This document shows positions 26,211 through 35,893 of a stretch of 64,000 nt of DNA, one piece after another; the first letter of the stretch is position 1; each line of letters opens with the position of its first letter. This stretch comes from Moritella sp. JT01 (GTDB lineage: Bacteria; Pseudomonadota; Gammaproteobacteria; Enterobacterales; Moritellaceae), in contig NZ_LOCN01000028.1 of assembly GCF_001574435.1 (NCBI RefSeq), positions 28,623 to 92,622 on the forward strand, written 5' to 3'. Both the position numbers and the translations under genes were made by a program. A model generated the notes under the pieces. It was not told the origin of the DNA, ran no database searches, and saw nothing but the letters and a program-made list of their open reading frames with translations.

Positions 26211-26290
26211 GGGTAACCTATGTGTACTGCTTTAAATTAATTTGATGTATGTGCTAAATAGTTATGTTAAACATGGTGTTAATGATCCGC

Positions 26291-27393
<1,103 letters not shown>

Positions 27394-29172
27394 ATGCGTA
27401 CAGTGTATTGCGGACAGGTAAATGAAGCACATATCGGCCAACAGGTTGAGTTGTGTGGTTGGGTTAATCGTCGTCGTGATTTAGGCGGTGTTATTTTTAT
27501 CGATTTACGTGATCGTGAAGGTATTGTGCAAGTTGTTTATGATCCAGATTTAGCCGATGTTTTTGAACGTGCTAGCCAACTACGTCAAGAGTTTTGCGTG
27601 AAGATCACCGGTAAGGTGCGTGCGCGTGACGAACGCCAAGTAAACAAAGACATGGCAACTGGTGGTGTTGAAGTCTCAGGTTTAGAACTTGAAGTGATCA
27701 ATAAAGCAGACATCCTGCCACTTGATTTCAACCAAACCAATACTGAAGAACAACGTCTAAAATATCGTTTTCTCGATTTACGTCGTCCTGAAATGAGTAA
27801 CCGTTTAAAAGTACGTGCTAAAGCAAGTAACTTTGTACGTCGTTTCATGGATGACCACGGTTTCCTTGATATTGAAACGCCAGTACTAACGAAAGCGACG
27901 CCAGAAGGCGCACGTGATTACTTGGTACCAAGCCGTACACACAAAGGTCAATTCTTTGCATTGCCACAATCACCACAGTTATTTAAGCAACTGTTGATGA
28001 TGTCTGGTTTTGATCGTTATTACCAAATTGTAAAATGTTTCCGTGATGAAGATTTACGTGCTGACCGTCAGCCAGAATTCACGCAAATCGATATTGAAAC
28101 GTCATTCATGAGTGCAGCACAAGTGCGCGAAGTGACTGAACGTTTAATCACGAGCATGTGGAAAGAGATTTTAGACGTTGAATTACCAGCGTTCCCAAGC
28201 ATGACTTATGCTGAAGCAATGCGTCGTTTTGGTTCAGATAAACCTGATCTACGTAACCCGTTAGAGCTTGTTGATGTTGCTGACTTACTAAAAGACGTTG
28301 AATTTAAAGTATTCGCAGAACCTGCAAACAACCCGAAAGGGCGTGTAGCGGTATTATGTGTTACTGGCGGCGCTAAACTGTCTCGTAAGCAAATTGACGA
28401 ATACACTAAGTTTGTTGGCATCTATGGCGCGAAAGGCATGGCATGGATGAAAGTGAAAGACGTTGCAGCTGGCGCTGAAGGCGTACAATCACCAGTCGCT
28501 AAGTTCTTAAGCGCTGACGTGATCACTGCGTTACTTGAGCGTACTAACGCGAAAGATGGCGACATTATCTTCTTTGGTGCAGATACAAATAAAGTTGTAA
28601 CTGAAGCACTTGGCGCACTACGTCTGAAAGTAGGTGTTGATTTAGAGCTTACTTCAAACGAGTGGAAACCACTTTGGGTTGTTGACTTCCCAATGTTTGA
28701 AGAAGATGGAGAAGGTAACCTACACGCGGTTCACCACCCATTCACTGCACCGATGGATGTTAACGCAGCAGAGTTACTAGCTAACCCAGCTGACGCAATC
28801 TCAGACGCATACGACATGGTTATTAATGGCTATGAAGTTGGTGGCGGTTCTGTGCGTATTCACAAAGGTGAAATGCAAAAAGCGGTATTCGAAATCTTAG
28901 GTATCGAAGATAAAGAGCAACAAGACAAGTTTGGTTTCTTACTTGAAGCACTTAAATATGGTACGCCACCACATGCTGGTTTGGCATTTGGTTTAGATCG
29001 TTTAACTATGCTATTAACGGGTACTGATAACATCCGTGACGTTATCGCATTCCCTAAAACGACAACGGCTGCGTGTTTATTAACATCGGCACCAAGCGAA
29101 GCAAACCCAGCTTCTCTTGAAGAGCTAAGCATTGCTGTAGTGAAGAAAGAGAAAGCGACTGACGCAGAGTAA
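27394..29172 (+). CDS. aspS: Aspartyl-tRNA synthetase
   Basis: A 592-residue class II synthetase that charges tRNA-Asp. The N-terminal OB-fold anticodon domain ([20 protein letters not shown]) is followed by class II motif 2 ([18 protein letters not shown]), a bacterial GAD insertion (about 290-420) and motif 3 (GLAFGLDRL). AGGA lies 8 nt before the ATG chosen, which matches the known MRT start; the frame is open 18 codons further upstream. Length is typical. It is followed by a strong terminator. Confidence 0.98.
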   Translation: MRTVYCGQVNEAHIGQQVELCGWVNRRRDLGGVIFIDLRDREGIVQVVYDPDLADVFERASQLRQEFCVKITGKVRARDERQVNKDMATGGVEVSGLELEVINKADILPLDFNQTNTEEQRLKYRFLDLRRPEMSNRLKVRAKASNFVRRFMDDHGFLDIETPVLTKATPEGARDYLVPSRTHKGQFFALPQSPQLFKQLLMMSGFDRYYQIVKCFRDEDLRADRQPEFTQIDIETSFMSAAQVREVTERLITSMWKEILDVELPAFPSMTYAEAMRRFGSDKPDLRNPLELVDVADLLKDVEFKVFAEPANNPKGRVAVLCVTGGAKLSRKQIDEYTKFVGIYGAKGMAWMKVKDVAAGAEGVQSPVAKFLSADVITALLERTNAKDGDIIFFGADTNKVVTEALGALRLKVGVDLELTSNEWKPLWVVDFPMFEEDGEGNLHAVHHPFTAPMDVNAAELLANPADAISDAYDMVINGYEVGGGSVRIHKGEMQKAVFEILGIEDKEQQDKFGFLLEALKYGTPPHAGLAFGLDRLTMLLTGTDNIRDVIAFPKTTTAACLLTSAPSEANPASLEELSIAVVKKEKATDAE

Positions 29173-29249
29173 TTTTATTCACCGCTATTTACCTACAATA
29201 ACGGTGATTAATATTACAGATAAAGCGCGGATAAATCACAGATAATAAA

Positions 29250-29284
29250 AAACGGATATAGCCTTTGGTTATATCCGTTTTTTT
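29250..29284 (+). terminator. Intrinsic terminator after aspS
   Basis: AAACGGATATA pairs with TATATCCGTTT around a 9-nt loop, followed by a run of eight Ts. A weaker CACCG/CGGTG hairpin precedes it right after the stop. Confidence 0.9.
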
Positions 29285-29440
29285 GTGCCTATTTAAAGTC
29301 GCTTGGTAGTTATGGTACGACAGAGTCCCTTGGTGTTCACAACCGTTTTTATTGCGTTCTAGCACGTTATTGGACATAAACGGCTTAGAGCTAATGCTTC
29401 AAAGAGTATGGTTCGCATTACATAAAGGGTGATGAATTGA

Positions 29441-29541
29441 GATTAACGCCGTTTTAAGCGGCAATAAAATAGTTGGTTAAAATAGCGACGAAGGAGCAAA
29501 AACCAACTGTTTTTTGTCCGACTTGAAAACCATTGTTAGCT
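29441..29541 (-). repeat. attC recombination site (predicted)
   Basis: The two arms (29443-29478 and 29500-29541) pair over most of their length: TAAC at the tip, then GTTTT, AAG, CGG, an A-rich stretch and AGTTGGTT. One arm has extra unpaired bases at the positions where attC sites carry extrahelical bases (an additional C after GTTTT and T after AAG). About 20 unpaired nt lie between the arms. It sits about 24 nt after the stop codon of the cassette gene. Confidence 0.6.
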
Positions 29542-29824
29542 TTAGTTAGAAGCCACGTCATCAATTAAAAAAAGAGAAATCTCTTTTTGGGTTTTATATG
29601 GTCAGATATATCTACATTCCCATAAGAGAATATAGGATCGATAGTTCTGATATCCTTATTTGAAAGTGACCCTACGCGAATTTTATCTATCATATTCATT
29701 CGCTCTTTAGTAGCAATTTCAAAACCACATTCAACAGGAAACTCTTCTTCATACCTCATAGAAAGCTTCATATACAAATCTGCTAATTCTGAATTATTCA
29801 ATTTATACTCCAATAGAAAGCTAA
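29447..29824 (-). mobile_element. Isolated integron-type gene cassette (predicted)
   Basis: About 378 bp bounded like an integron cassette read on the minus strand. It begins after the G of GTTAGCT (plus-strand AGCTAAC at 29819-29825). It contains one small gene and ends in an attC-like fold whose outer R'' box, AGCTAAC, is the exact complement of the cassette's own start, as expected if the circular form restores attC. The exit point is G|TTAATC at 29441-29447. No integrase, attI or further cassette is seen. The fit is by eye and unverified. Confidence 0.6.
29565..29801 (-). CDS. Hypothetical cassette protein
   Basis: A 78-residue protein that I do not recognise. It is acidic at the N-terminus (ELADLYMKLSMRYEEEFP) and basic at the end (KPKKRFLF), with no signal peptide or membrane helix. 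The start is inferred as TTG at 29799-29801, because GGAG lies 6 nt upstream; an earlier in-frame TTG at 29813 has no ribosome site. It occupies the body of the predicted integron cassette and ends just before the attC site, the usual arrangement. Many cassette genes have no known function. Confidence 0.5.
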   Translation of the reverse strand: MNNSELADLYMKLSMRYEEEFPVECGFEIATKERMNMIDKIRVGSLSNKDIRTIDPIFSYGNVDISDHIKPKKRFLFF

Positions 29825-30204
29825 CAGTGTATTTTACAGAATTCCGTATAATACCTAGAAAATCACTAGCGTTAAAGGGTTGGGCATTAAATTATTGTTC
29901 AATAACAATAATTTACATCATATTTATCATCGGTTGGTATTATCTCTTATTTGGATATACAGAATGCTGTTATTTATACAGGTCCGTATAAATAATGATA
30001 AAATATATTAATGGCATATAAATCAACGGTTTAATTTTGAGTGTGCTTACAAAGAAAGCCAATCTAGGTCTGTTGAAGTTACTAAACATTTATTTAATAG
30101 AACCCATAAACAAATGTATGGCAAATTGATATGAACATACTGTGAGTGAGTTAAAGCTCTAAGCCATAATGGGGCATAACTGAGTTAGCTGTGAACTAAG
30201 GCTT
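29825..30204. other. Non-coding region right of the cassette, 380 nt
   Basis: Very AT-rich. Two perfect inverted repeats are visible: TAAATTATTGTT with its complement across CAAT (29888-29915), and ATTTATAC with GTATAAAT across AGGTCC (29972-29993). No supported gene. Confidence 0.45.
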
Positions 30205-30396
30205 TTACAGTATTTTTACACTGCTATCAACGTCAGCTTCATCCATATAGCTAATATCATTAGGATGCTGGCTGATGGTCGTCTTTTTTTGTTAATCCAT
30301 CGGGGAGTGCAGGATTACCCACAATGACAATATCAGCAAAAGAGGGGAGTGAAAAAAAAGCACTAAGTAACAAAATGTCAGCGCTTTAAAACGTAC
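30205..30396 (-). pseudogene. Deleted remnant of a phosphate-ABC-type periplasmic binding protein
   Basis: Translation of the minus strand gives a signal-peptide-like start (FKALTFCYLVLFFSLPSFA) and mature N-terminus ADIVIVGNPALPDGLTKKD, which then hits a stop. In another frame, directly continuing, it gives TISQHPNDISYMDEADVDSSVKIL and a stop. The second piece resembles the typical C-terminus of small PstS-like proteins, the first their N-terminus. About 90 middle residues and a normal start codon are missing (GTA where a start is expected). The gene was probably co-oriented with and downstream of the GGDEF gene. Internal deletion is the simplest reading. Confidence 0.62.
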
Positions 30397-30436
30397 CGAT
30401 TAATTGCTCACAATAGAGTTGTTACTCAGAACAATG

Positions 30437-32623
30437 TTAAAGCGAACTTATCTTTACACAGTTTCGGCCTGCGTGTTTTGCTTGGTAAAGCGCTTTGTCG
30501 GTATGTGTTATGAATTCTTGGGCATTGAGGGAGTCACGTTCGTGCCATTGGGCTAATCCAATACTTACCGTGAGACGAATATGATCTTGGCCATAAGCTA
30601 CTTTCAACTCACTGATATTGTGACGAACTCGTTCGGCGATGATTTTTGCTTGCGCACTGTTTGTTTCTGGCATTAGAATGGCAAACTCTTCACCACCTAT
30701 TCGAGCGACAACATCGGATGATTTTACGCTCTTAAAGCACGTTTCATAAAAATCCAGTAATACTTGATCGCCGCCAGCATGACCAAAGTTATCATTAATA
30801 TTTTTAAAATGATCTATATCGAGCAGTAATAATGAGAGTTTTTGTTTATCTTGTTTAGCAAAACCAATTTCTTGTTTCAAAATATGATTGAATTTACGCC
30901 TGTTTAATGCACCTGTTAACGTGTCTCTAGAGGCTAGTTCACGGTATTTATCACGTTCCTTACGGCGGTCTAATAATGATTGTTGCTGACGCTTAATCAT
31001 ACTTTTAGACATATCAGCCTGTAACAGTTTTCTACGTAAGGTCTCATAAGCGTCATACATAGCACCAATCTCATCACTCGATGAATAATCATTTATTTGC
31101 TGATTGTAACGGCCTAATGTCACTTGCTTTAAAGCATGAGTAATACGGCGAATAGGGGTAATAACACTATGGTATAGCACGGTAAAGAGTAAGGTGTTAA
31201 ATATAACAATACTCGAGATGAGTATTAACACCCAATAAAAGCGTTGTTCTAATTTATGTAACCGTAACTTCGTTTTAGCTTCGAGATCGCGGATAATATT
31301 ATCGGTAACTAGCTTGATCCCATCAATGCGATTGGTGAGTTGGATAAACCAAAATTGACCATTTTGCCTAGTCTCTGGTTGCAGCATAAAGTCGGCTATT
31401 GTTTTATTAATAAATGCTTTATGTTCAGTGATATTGCATAGGTTTGCGCAAGCAAGCTGTTGCTTGGTAGTGGCTGAATAATTGAACACAAAGATGGCAT
31501 TAACTTGCATACCTAATTGCATATACAGTTGCTTGTAGCGTTCGCTGTTAATGAGTTCAGGCTTCGTTAGATGGTCATCGATTAACAAGGTACCAGTTTC
31601 TCGTTGTTGGCCAAGTATTTCTTTTAATCCGACCATAGCATTGATCGCGGTAATATTATTCGCAAATTGTGCATCCATCTCGATTAAAGATAAACGATTA
31701 ACACGTGATAATAACTTCGCAATGATGGCATTATAATCTGCTAACATTTTCTCGTCTGTTATCTCAGAATTCATGACTGTACTTCTAAATGTGATGAGTT
31801 CTGCGATATCAATCTTGGTTGATTTAATAAATTTAACTAACGTCGGCTCTGTTAATAATGCCATTCGGGAGTTAAGTAATGTTAAAAATTCATCAATATC
31901 TTGATTACTTTTGTACTGTCTTGCTGTTAGCGCTTTAGAAAAACGTTTGTAGTCGGAACTGATGTAGCTCGAGAGTAGTCCACGTTCAATCTGCAAGCTG
32001 TGCGTTAATGAATTGACCTGTTGAACAATGTGAGTGAGATTTTCCAACAATTGCATATTTTTGTATTGTTGGTAGTTGTCTTTGATCGTAATAAAACTCA
32101 GTATTAGCATGCCAATGATTGGCAGTAGTGACGTAATTAACAGGCGTTTTGAGATGTTAACACGGTAGCTTAACCATTCTGATGTACGTTGGAATATCGT
32201 TTTTAATGATAGTGAGTGTTTTACTGTGCTATGGAAAGCATGCACGAAATCCATATCTGAAATCAATATATGTTCAATGACCCAATCATATAAAAATTGA
32301 CTGATTTGTTCTGTTGAATCTGTATATTCTGAATTTAATATTTGTTCTTTTAACTCAGGAATCTTATCAAGAAACGCTTGATGGGTTTGTTGATGCTCAA
32401 TGAGATCGCCAAACTTCATACTCTGCATGAGTGCTTCTTCATGCTTAAAATGTGTGGCGGCATAAAAGGTTAGTTCGGAAAAATGTTGTTCGATTGCTTC
32501 TGCGTTAGCGTTGGTATCAATAGCTTCAATGATCGATGAAATAATAGAGAGGATCTTTTTATGGTCGGCATCAATTTCATCAATCCCGACACACATGCCT
32601 TCATTCCATTTTAGACTAATCAT
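30437..32623 (-). CDS. Hemerythrin-NIT-HAMP-GGDEF diguanylate cyclase
   Basis: This 728-residue protein joins four parts. Residues 1-130 are a bacteriohemerythrin with all seven di-iron ligands in place (His21, His58, Glu62, His77, His81, His118, Asp123). Two membrane helices (about 158-178 and 460-480) flank a nitrate-sensor-like NIT domain. A HAMP segment follows. The C-terminal GGDEF domain reads RIGGEEFAIL and should make cyclic-di-GMP; the inhibitory RxxD site is KSSD, so product inhibition may be lost. The cytoplasmic hemerythrin could sense oxygen and the NIT domain an outside ligand. A deleted binding-protein gene lies downstream. Confidence 0.85.
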   Translation of the reverse strand: MISLKWNEGMCVGIDEIDADHKKILSIISSIIEAIDTNANAEAIEQHFSELTFYAATHFKHEEALMQSMKFGDLIEHQQTHQAFLDKIPELKEQILNSEYTDSTEQISQFLYDWVIEHILISDMDFVHAFHSTVKHSLSLKTIFQRTSEWLSYRVNISKRLLITSLLPIIGMLILSFITIKDNYQQYKNMQLLENLTHIVQQVNSLTHSLQIERGLLSSYISSDYKRFSKALTARQYKSNQDIDEFLTLLNSRMALLTEPTLVKFIKSTKIDIAELITFRSTVMNSEITDEKMLADYNAIIAKLLSRVNRLSLIEMDAQFANNITAINAMVGLKEILGQQRETGTLLIDDHLTKPELINSERYKQLYMQLGMQVNAIFVFNYSATTKQQLACANLCNITEHKAFINKTIADFMLQPETRQNGQFWFIQLTNRIDGIKLVTDNIIRDLEAKTKLRLHKLEQRFYWVLILISSIVIFNTLLFTVLYHSVITPIRRITHALKQVTLGRYNQQINDYSSSDEIGAMYDAYETLRRKLLQADMSKSMIKRQQQSLLDRRKERDKYRELASRDTLTGALNRRKFNHILKQEIGFAKQDKQKLSLLLLDIDHFKNINDNFGHAGGDQVLLDFYETCFKSVKSSDVVARIGGEEFAILMPETNSAQAKIIAERVRHNISELKVAYGQDHIRLTVSIGLAQWHERDSLNAQEFITHTDKALYQAKHAGRNCVKISSL

Positions 32624-32737
32624 TACAGTTGTTGTTTAACCTTAGACCCACGGAAGTGCAGTATAAAATTTCACTTGATTATGTCAACTTTTTTTACTGT
32701 TTTTTAATGCTAAGTGAGTGGTTTATCTATATTTATT

Positions 32738-35140
32738 TTATTTATTTGTGGAGTTGATGCTACTATTATCTTCACGCAAATTATTAAGTCGCAATTGAGT
32801 AATGCCAAATACTGAGCTATCAGGATATTTCCCATCAGCATCACTTGAACCTGCTACGATATTGATTAGTAGATTAATTGCTTCCTTTACATGATCAATC
32901 GCCCAGATATGAAATAACCCATTCTCAACGGCTTCGACGACATCACGACGTAGCATTAAATTATGGACATTGGCTTGTGGTATGATGACACCTTGAGTAG
33001 CGAGTGACCCTTTTGCTGAACACACGTCAAAGAAGCCTTCTATTTTTTCATTAACGCCACCTATGGGTTGAGCATGACCAAACTGATCCATCGAACCCGT
33101 GATCGCGATATCTTGACGTAATGCCAATTTTGAAAAAGCGGATATGATCGCACAACATTCCGCTAGTGATGCACTATCTCCGTCGACTTGGCCGTAAGAT
33201 TGTTCGAAGGTTAAACGTGTCGTGAGTGGGATCTTGGCGGTTCGACCAAACGCAGAGGCGAGATAGGCAGATAAGATCATGACTCCTTTAGAATGAATGT
33301 TACCACCGAGCTTAACTTGACGTTCTATATCAAATATTTCCCCTTCACCAAATGAGGCGGTCGCGGTTATTCGTCCAGGGATCCCAAATTGATGTTCGGA
33401 GGTACTAATGACGGACAAGGCGTTGATCTGGCCAATTTTTTTACCACTAATATCGATTAACGTAGAGCCATTGATAAAGCTTTGTAATAGGTAGTCTTGT
33501 AGTCGACCTACACGTTGTTGTTTATTTGAGAGCGCTTGTTCGACATGATGTTGCCTGATTAGCGTCGCATTAGCTAAGCGTGCGCAGTAGTTTGCTTCGC
33601 GTAATAGGTTGGCAATATCAAGCGAATGTAGCGATAGTTTCTCTTGATCTTCAGCCTGACGAGAGCTGTATTCTATGATCCTGCTTATGGCTTTACGATC
33701 GCAATGCAACATAGTGTTATCATGCACTATGCTCGAAATGAACTGGGCATAGTGTGCTTCTGCAATATCGGTTCTCGGCATCACATCTTCAAAGTCAGCC
33801 GTCACACGAAACAGTTCTTTAAATTCAGGGTCATATTGCTGAAGAAGCTGGTAAGTTTCATAATCGCCAAAGAGAATAATTTTAACTGATAGTGGGATCG
33901 GTTCTGGGTCTAACGAGATAGTACCCGATAAACTGACTTCTCTTTCGAGTGAGCTTAGGTTTAATTTATTGGCGCGTAAGGCTCGTTTTAACCCGTCCCA
34001 AACATAGGGGCGCTCAAGGACTTTAACCGCGTCGATCATCAATACGCCGCCGTTGGCTCGGTGTAAACTGCCACTGCGGATCAATGAGGCATCGGTAAAA
34101 ACAGTGCCTTTAAATGTCGCATTTTCAATATACCCAAAAATACTATGGTAGTTAGGACTTTCTTCTACCACGATAGGGAAGGAATCTGTTTCTTGGCAAA
34201 CCAAGACGTTGATTTGATAGCGGCGAGGCATTTTTTTATCTAACGCTGCATAAGCTAATGAAATATCATCTTCACTGCCTTCTACAAATATTTCGAGGTT
34301 GGTGAGTATGTCTTTATTCATCGCGCTGAGGTGTGTTTTAACTTCTGAAAGATGATTATATTTTTCTTTTAAAGGCGTGGTGCAATGCACTAATACTTCG
34401 AGTGCGATTTGTTCATCCATCTTTTGACTTTTATCGGTATACTCTTCTTCCCAGATGGTTAACTGGCGGATTATGTCACGGAGTTTACTTTCAAGTTCAG
34501 AGATCTTGCTCTCAAAATGCTTTCTTTCTTTGTCTGTTAATTGATCGAAACCTTCTTCCGTATAGGCCTCACCTTTGGGATCAACCGCAATGAGTTGGTA
34601 ATCACCTTGGGCTGTGAGTGATAGGCTGATGCTGTGTTGTTTTGCTGACTTGGTTAAGTCTTGCAGTACCGCCTCCTGTTTTTCTTCCAACTGGTTCTTT
34701 AACTTATCAGAACGGGTGAAATAGATTTCATTATCAAAGGCCATCGGTAATGCTTTGACTAAGCGATGAATCAGATTCTCAACATCTTTTTTGAATTGAT
34801 GTCCTTCTCCTGCAGGTAGTTTCAGCACTTTAGGGTGGCGAACATCATCAAAATTAATGACATAACACCAATCAAATACGGCACTGCTACCGTTGGGTTC
34901 ATGACGATTTAAGTACCGTAATATCATGGTACGTTTGCCTAGACCATTGTTACCTAACGCATAAATGTTATAGCCTTTTTCTTTAATCGACATGGCAAAT
35001 TCGACGGCTTGTTGCGCACGATCTTGACCAATAATTTGATCTAATGGTTGAAGGTGCTTAGTTGATTTACAGTCGGCAGCAAGCTTTGATAGTGTTGACG
35101 GTCGATATAACTGACCACCACGTAGAGGTGTTATTGACAT
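32738..35140 (-). CDS. Lon-family ATP-dependent protease (YcbZ/LonH-like)
   Basis: This 800-residue protein has an N-terminal region with a Walker A loop GNNGLGKRTM near residue 60 and a C-terminal Lon protease domain. The Ser-Lys dyad lies in DGDSASLAECCAI and PIGGVNEKIEGF. Unlike classical Lon there is no LAN domain, and a long helical insert fills the middle. This fits the YcbZ/LonH group of uncertain substrate. AGAGGGAA lies 6 nt before the ATG chosen; the frame runs 21 codons further up but lacks a ribosome site. Divergent from the exonuclease gene. Confidence 0.86.
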   Translation of the reverse strand: MSITPLRGGQLYRPSTLSKLAADCKSTKHLQPLDQIIGQDRAQQAVEFAMSIKEKGYNIYALGNNGLGKRTMILRYLNRHEPNGSSAVFDWCYVINFDDVRHPKVLKLPAGEGHQFKKDVENLIHRLVKALPMAFDNEIYFTRSDKLKNQLEEKQEAVLQDLTKSAKQHSISLSLTAQGDYQLIAVDPKGEAYTEEGFDQLTDKERKHFESKISELESKLRDIIRQLTIWEEEYTDKSQKMDEQIALEVLVHCTTPLKEKYNHLSEVKTHLSAMNKDILTNLEIFVEGSEDDISLAYAALDKKMPRRYQINVLVCQETDSFPIVVEESPNYHSIFGYIENATFKGTVFTDASLIRSGSLHRANGGVLMIDAVKVLERPYVWDGLKRALRANKLNLSSLEREVSLSGTISLDPEPIPLSVKIILFGDYETYQLLQQYDPEFKELFRVTADFEDVMPRTDIAEAHYAQFISSIVHDNTMLHCDRKAISRIIEYSSRQAEDQEKLSLHSLDIANLLREANYCARLANATLIRQHHVEQALSNKQQRVGRLQDYLLQSFINGSTLIDISGKKIGQINALSVISTSEHQFGIPGRITATASFGEGEIFDIERQVKLGGNIHSKGVMILSAYLASAFGRTAKIPLTTRLTFEQSYGQVDGDSASLAECCAIISAFSKLALRQDIAITGSMDQFGHAQPIGGVNEKIEGFFDVCSAKGSLATQGVIIPQANVHNLMLRRDVVEAVENGLFHIWAIDHVKEAINLLINIVAGSSDADGKYPDSSVFGITQLRLNNLREDNSSINSTNK

Positions 35141-35255
35141 GCAGTTCCCTCTTTTAAAACAGTCATTACCCCTAGTGTAGACATAGATCGCTTGTGTGAG
35201 CATAGTGTTTTATACTTTACTGCCAGCTTATAGGCTACAAAGAGAGAAAGTAAGA

Positions 35256-35876
35256 ATGATAGTGAACGCTGACACCCTGATTATATTAGATTTCGAGACT
35301 ACCGGATTATCACCTGATATGGGTGACCGTGCGATTGAGATCGGTGCGGTGAAGATCGAAAATGGCGAGATCACTGAACGTTTTCAAGAATTGATGTACC
35401 CAGGTCGACGAGTGAGCGGCTTTATTGCTAATTACACAGGCATTACTAATCGTATGTTAGAAGATGCTGCGCCTTGTGAAGAGGTGATGCATCGTTTTGC
35501 TGATTTTATTCAGGGTTATAATTTGGTTGCGCATAACGCATCATTTGATAAACGTTTCTTAGATGCGGAATTAGCGCTAATCGGTCGCGAGTATGATGGT
35601 GAATTCAGTTGTTCATTGCTGGTGGCAAGGCGTATCTTTCAAGATGCACCGAGCCATAAATTAGGTGAACTGATTAAGTATACAAATATACCGTCAGGCG
35701 GTGGTTTTCACCGTGCATTATTTGACTCTGAAATGACAACTAAGCTTTGGTTAGTGATGTTAAATGAAATAAAATCACGTACCCAGTTAGTTGATATCCC
35801 CTTTAATTTAGTTCAGAAAATTGCAAAAACACCAAAGAAATCGGTGGATGGACTGCTACTTCGCTGTGCCAATTAA
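35256..35876 (+). CDS. 3'-5' exonuclease, DnaQ/epsilon-like DEDDh family
   Basis: A 206-residue exonuclease with all DEDDh motifs: LDFETTGLS (Exo I), LVAHNASFDKRFLD (Exo II) and HRALFDSEMT (Exo III). It trims 3' ends of DNA or RNA using two metal ions. It is a stand-alone domain without polymerase partners nearby, so it may act in repair or nucleic-acid turnover. The ATG follows a GAGAGAAAG ribosome site. It is convergent with the sensor kinase gene, 17 nt away. Confidence 0.88.
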   Translation: MIVNADTLIILDFETTGLSPDMGDRAIEIGAVKIENGEITERFQELMYPGRRVSGFIANYTGITNRMLEDAAPCEEVMHRFADFIQGYNLVAHNASFDKRFLDAELALIGREYDGEFSCSLLVARRIFQDAPSHKLGELIKYTNIPSGGGFHRALFDSEMTTKLWLVMLNEIKSRTQLVDIPFNLVQKIAKTPKKSVDGLLLRCAN

Positions 35877-35893
35877 CCCTAATTATGTCACCT

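Noticed and set aside
29189..29377. 62-codon minus-strand frame overlapping the aspS terminator
   Set aside because: Its second half is the reverse of the terminator hairpin and the aspS 3' end. It has no ribosome site, and its placement after attC looks fortuitous.
30160..30204. Second attC-like repeat (AAGCC ... GGCTT) right of the cassette
   Set aside because: Only about eight bases pair, there are no R or L boxes, and no fitting GTTRRRY site; not an attC.
29441..30396. Insertion sequence or MITE in the aspS-GGDEF gap
   Set aside because: No terminal inverted repeats with target duplication and no transposase fragment; the cassette model explains the left part and a deleted gene the right part.
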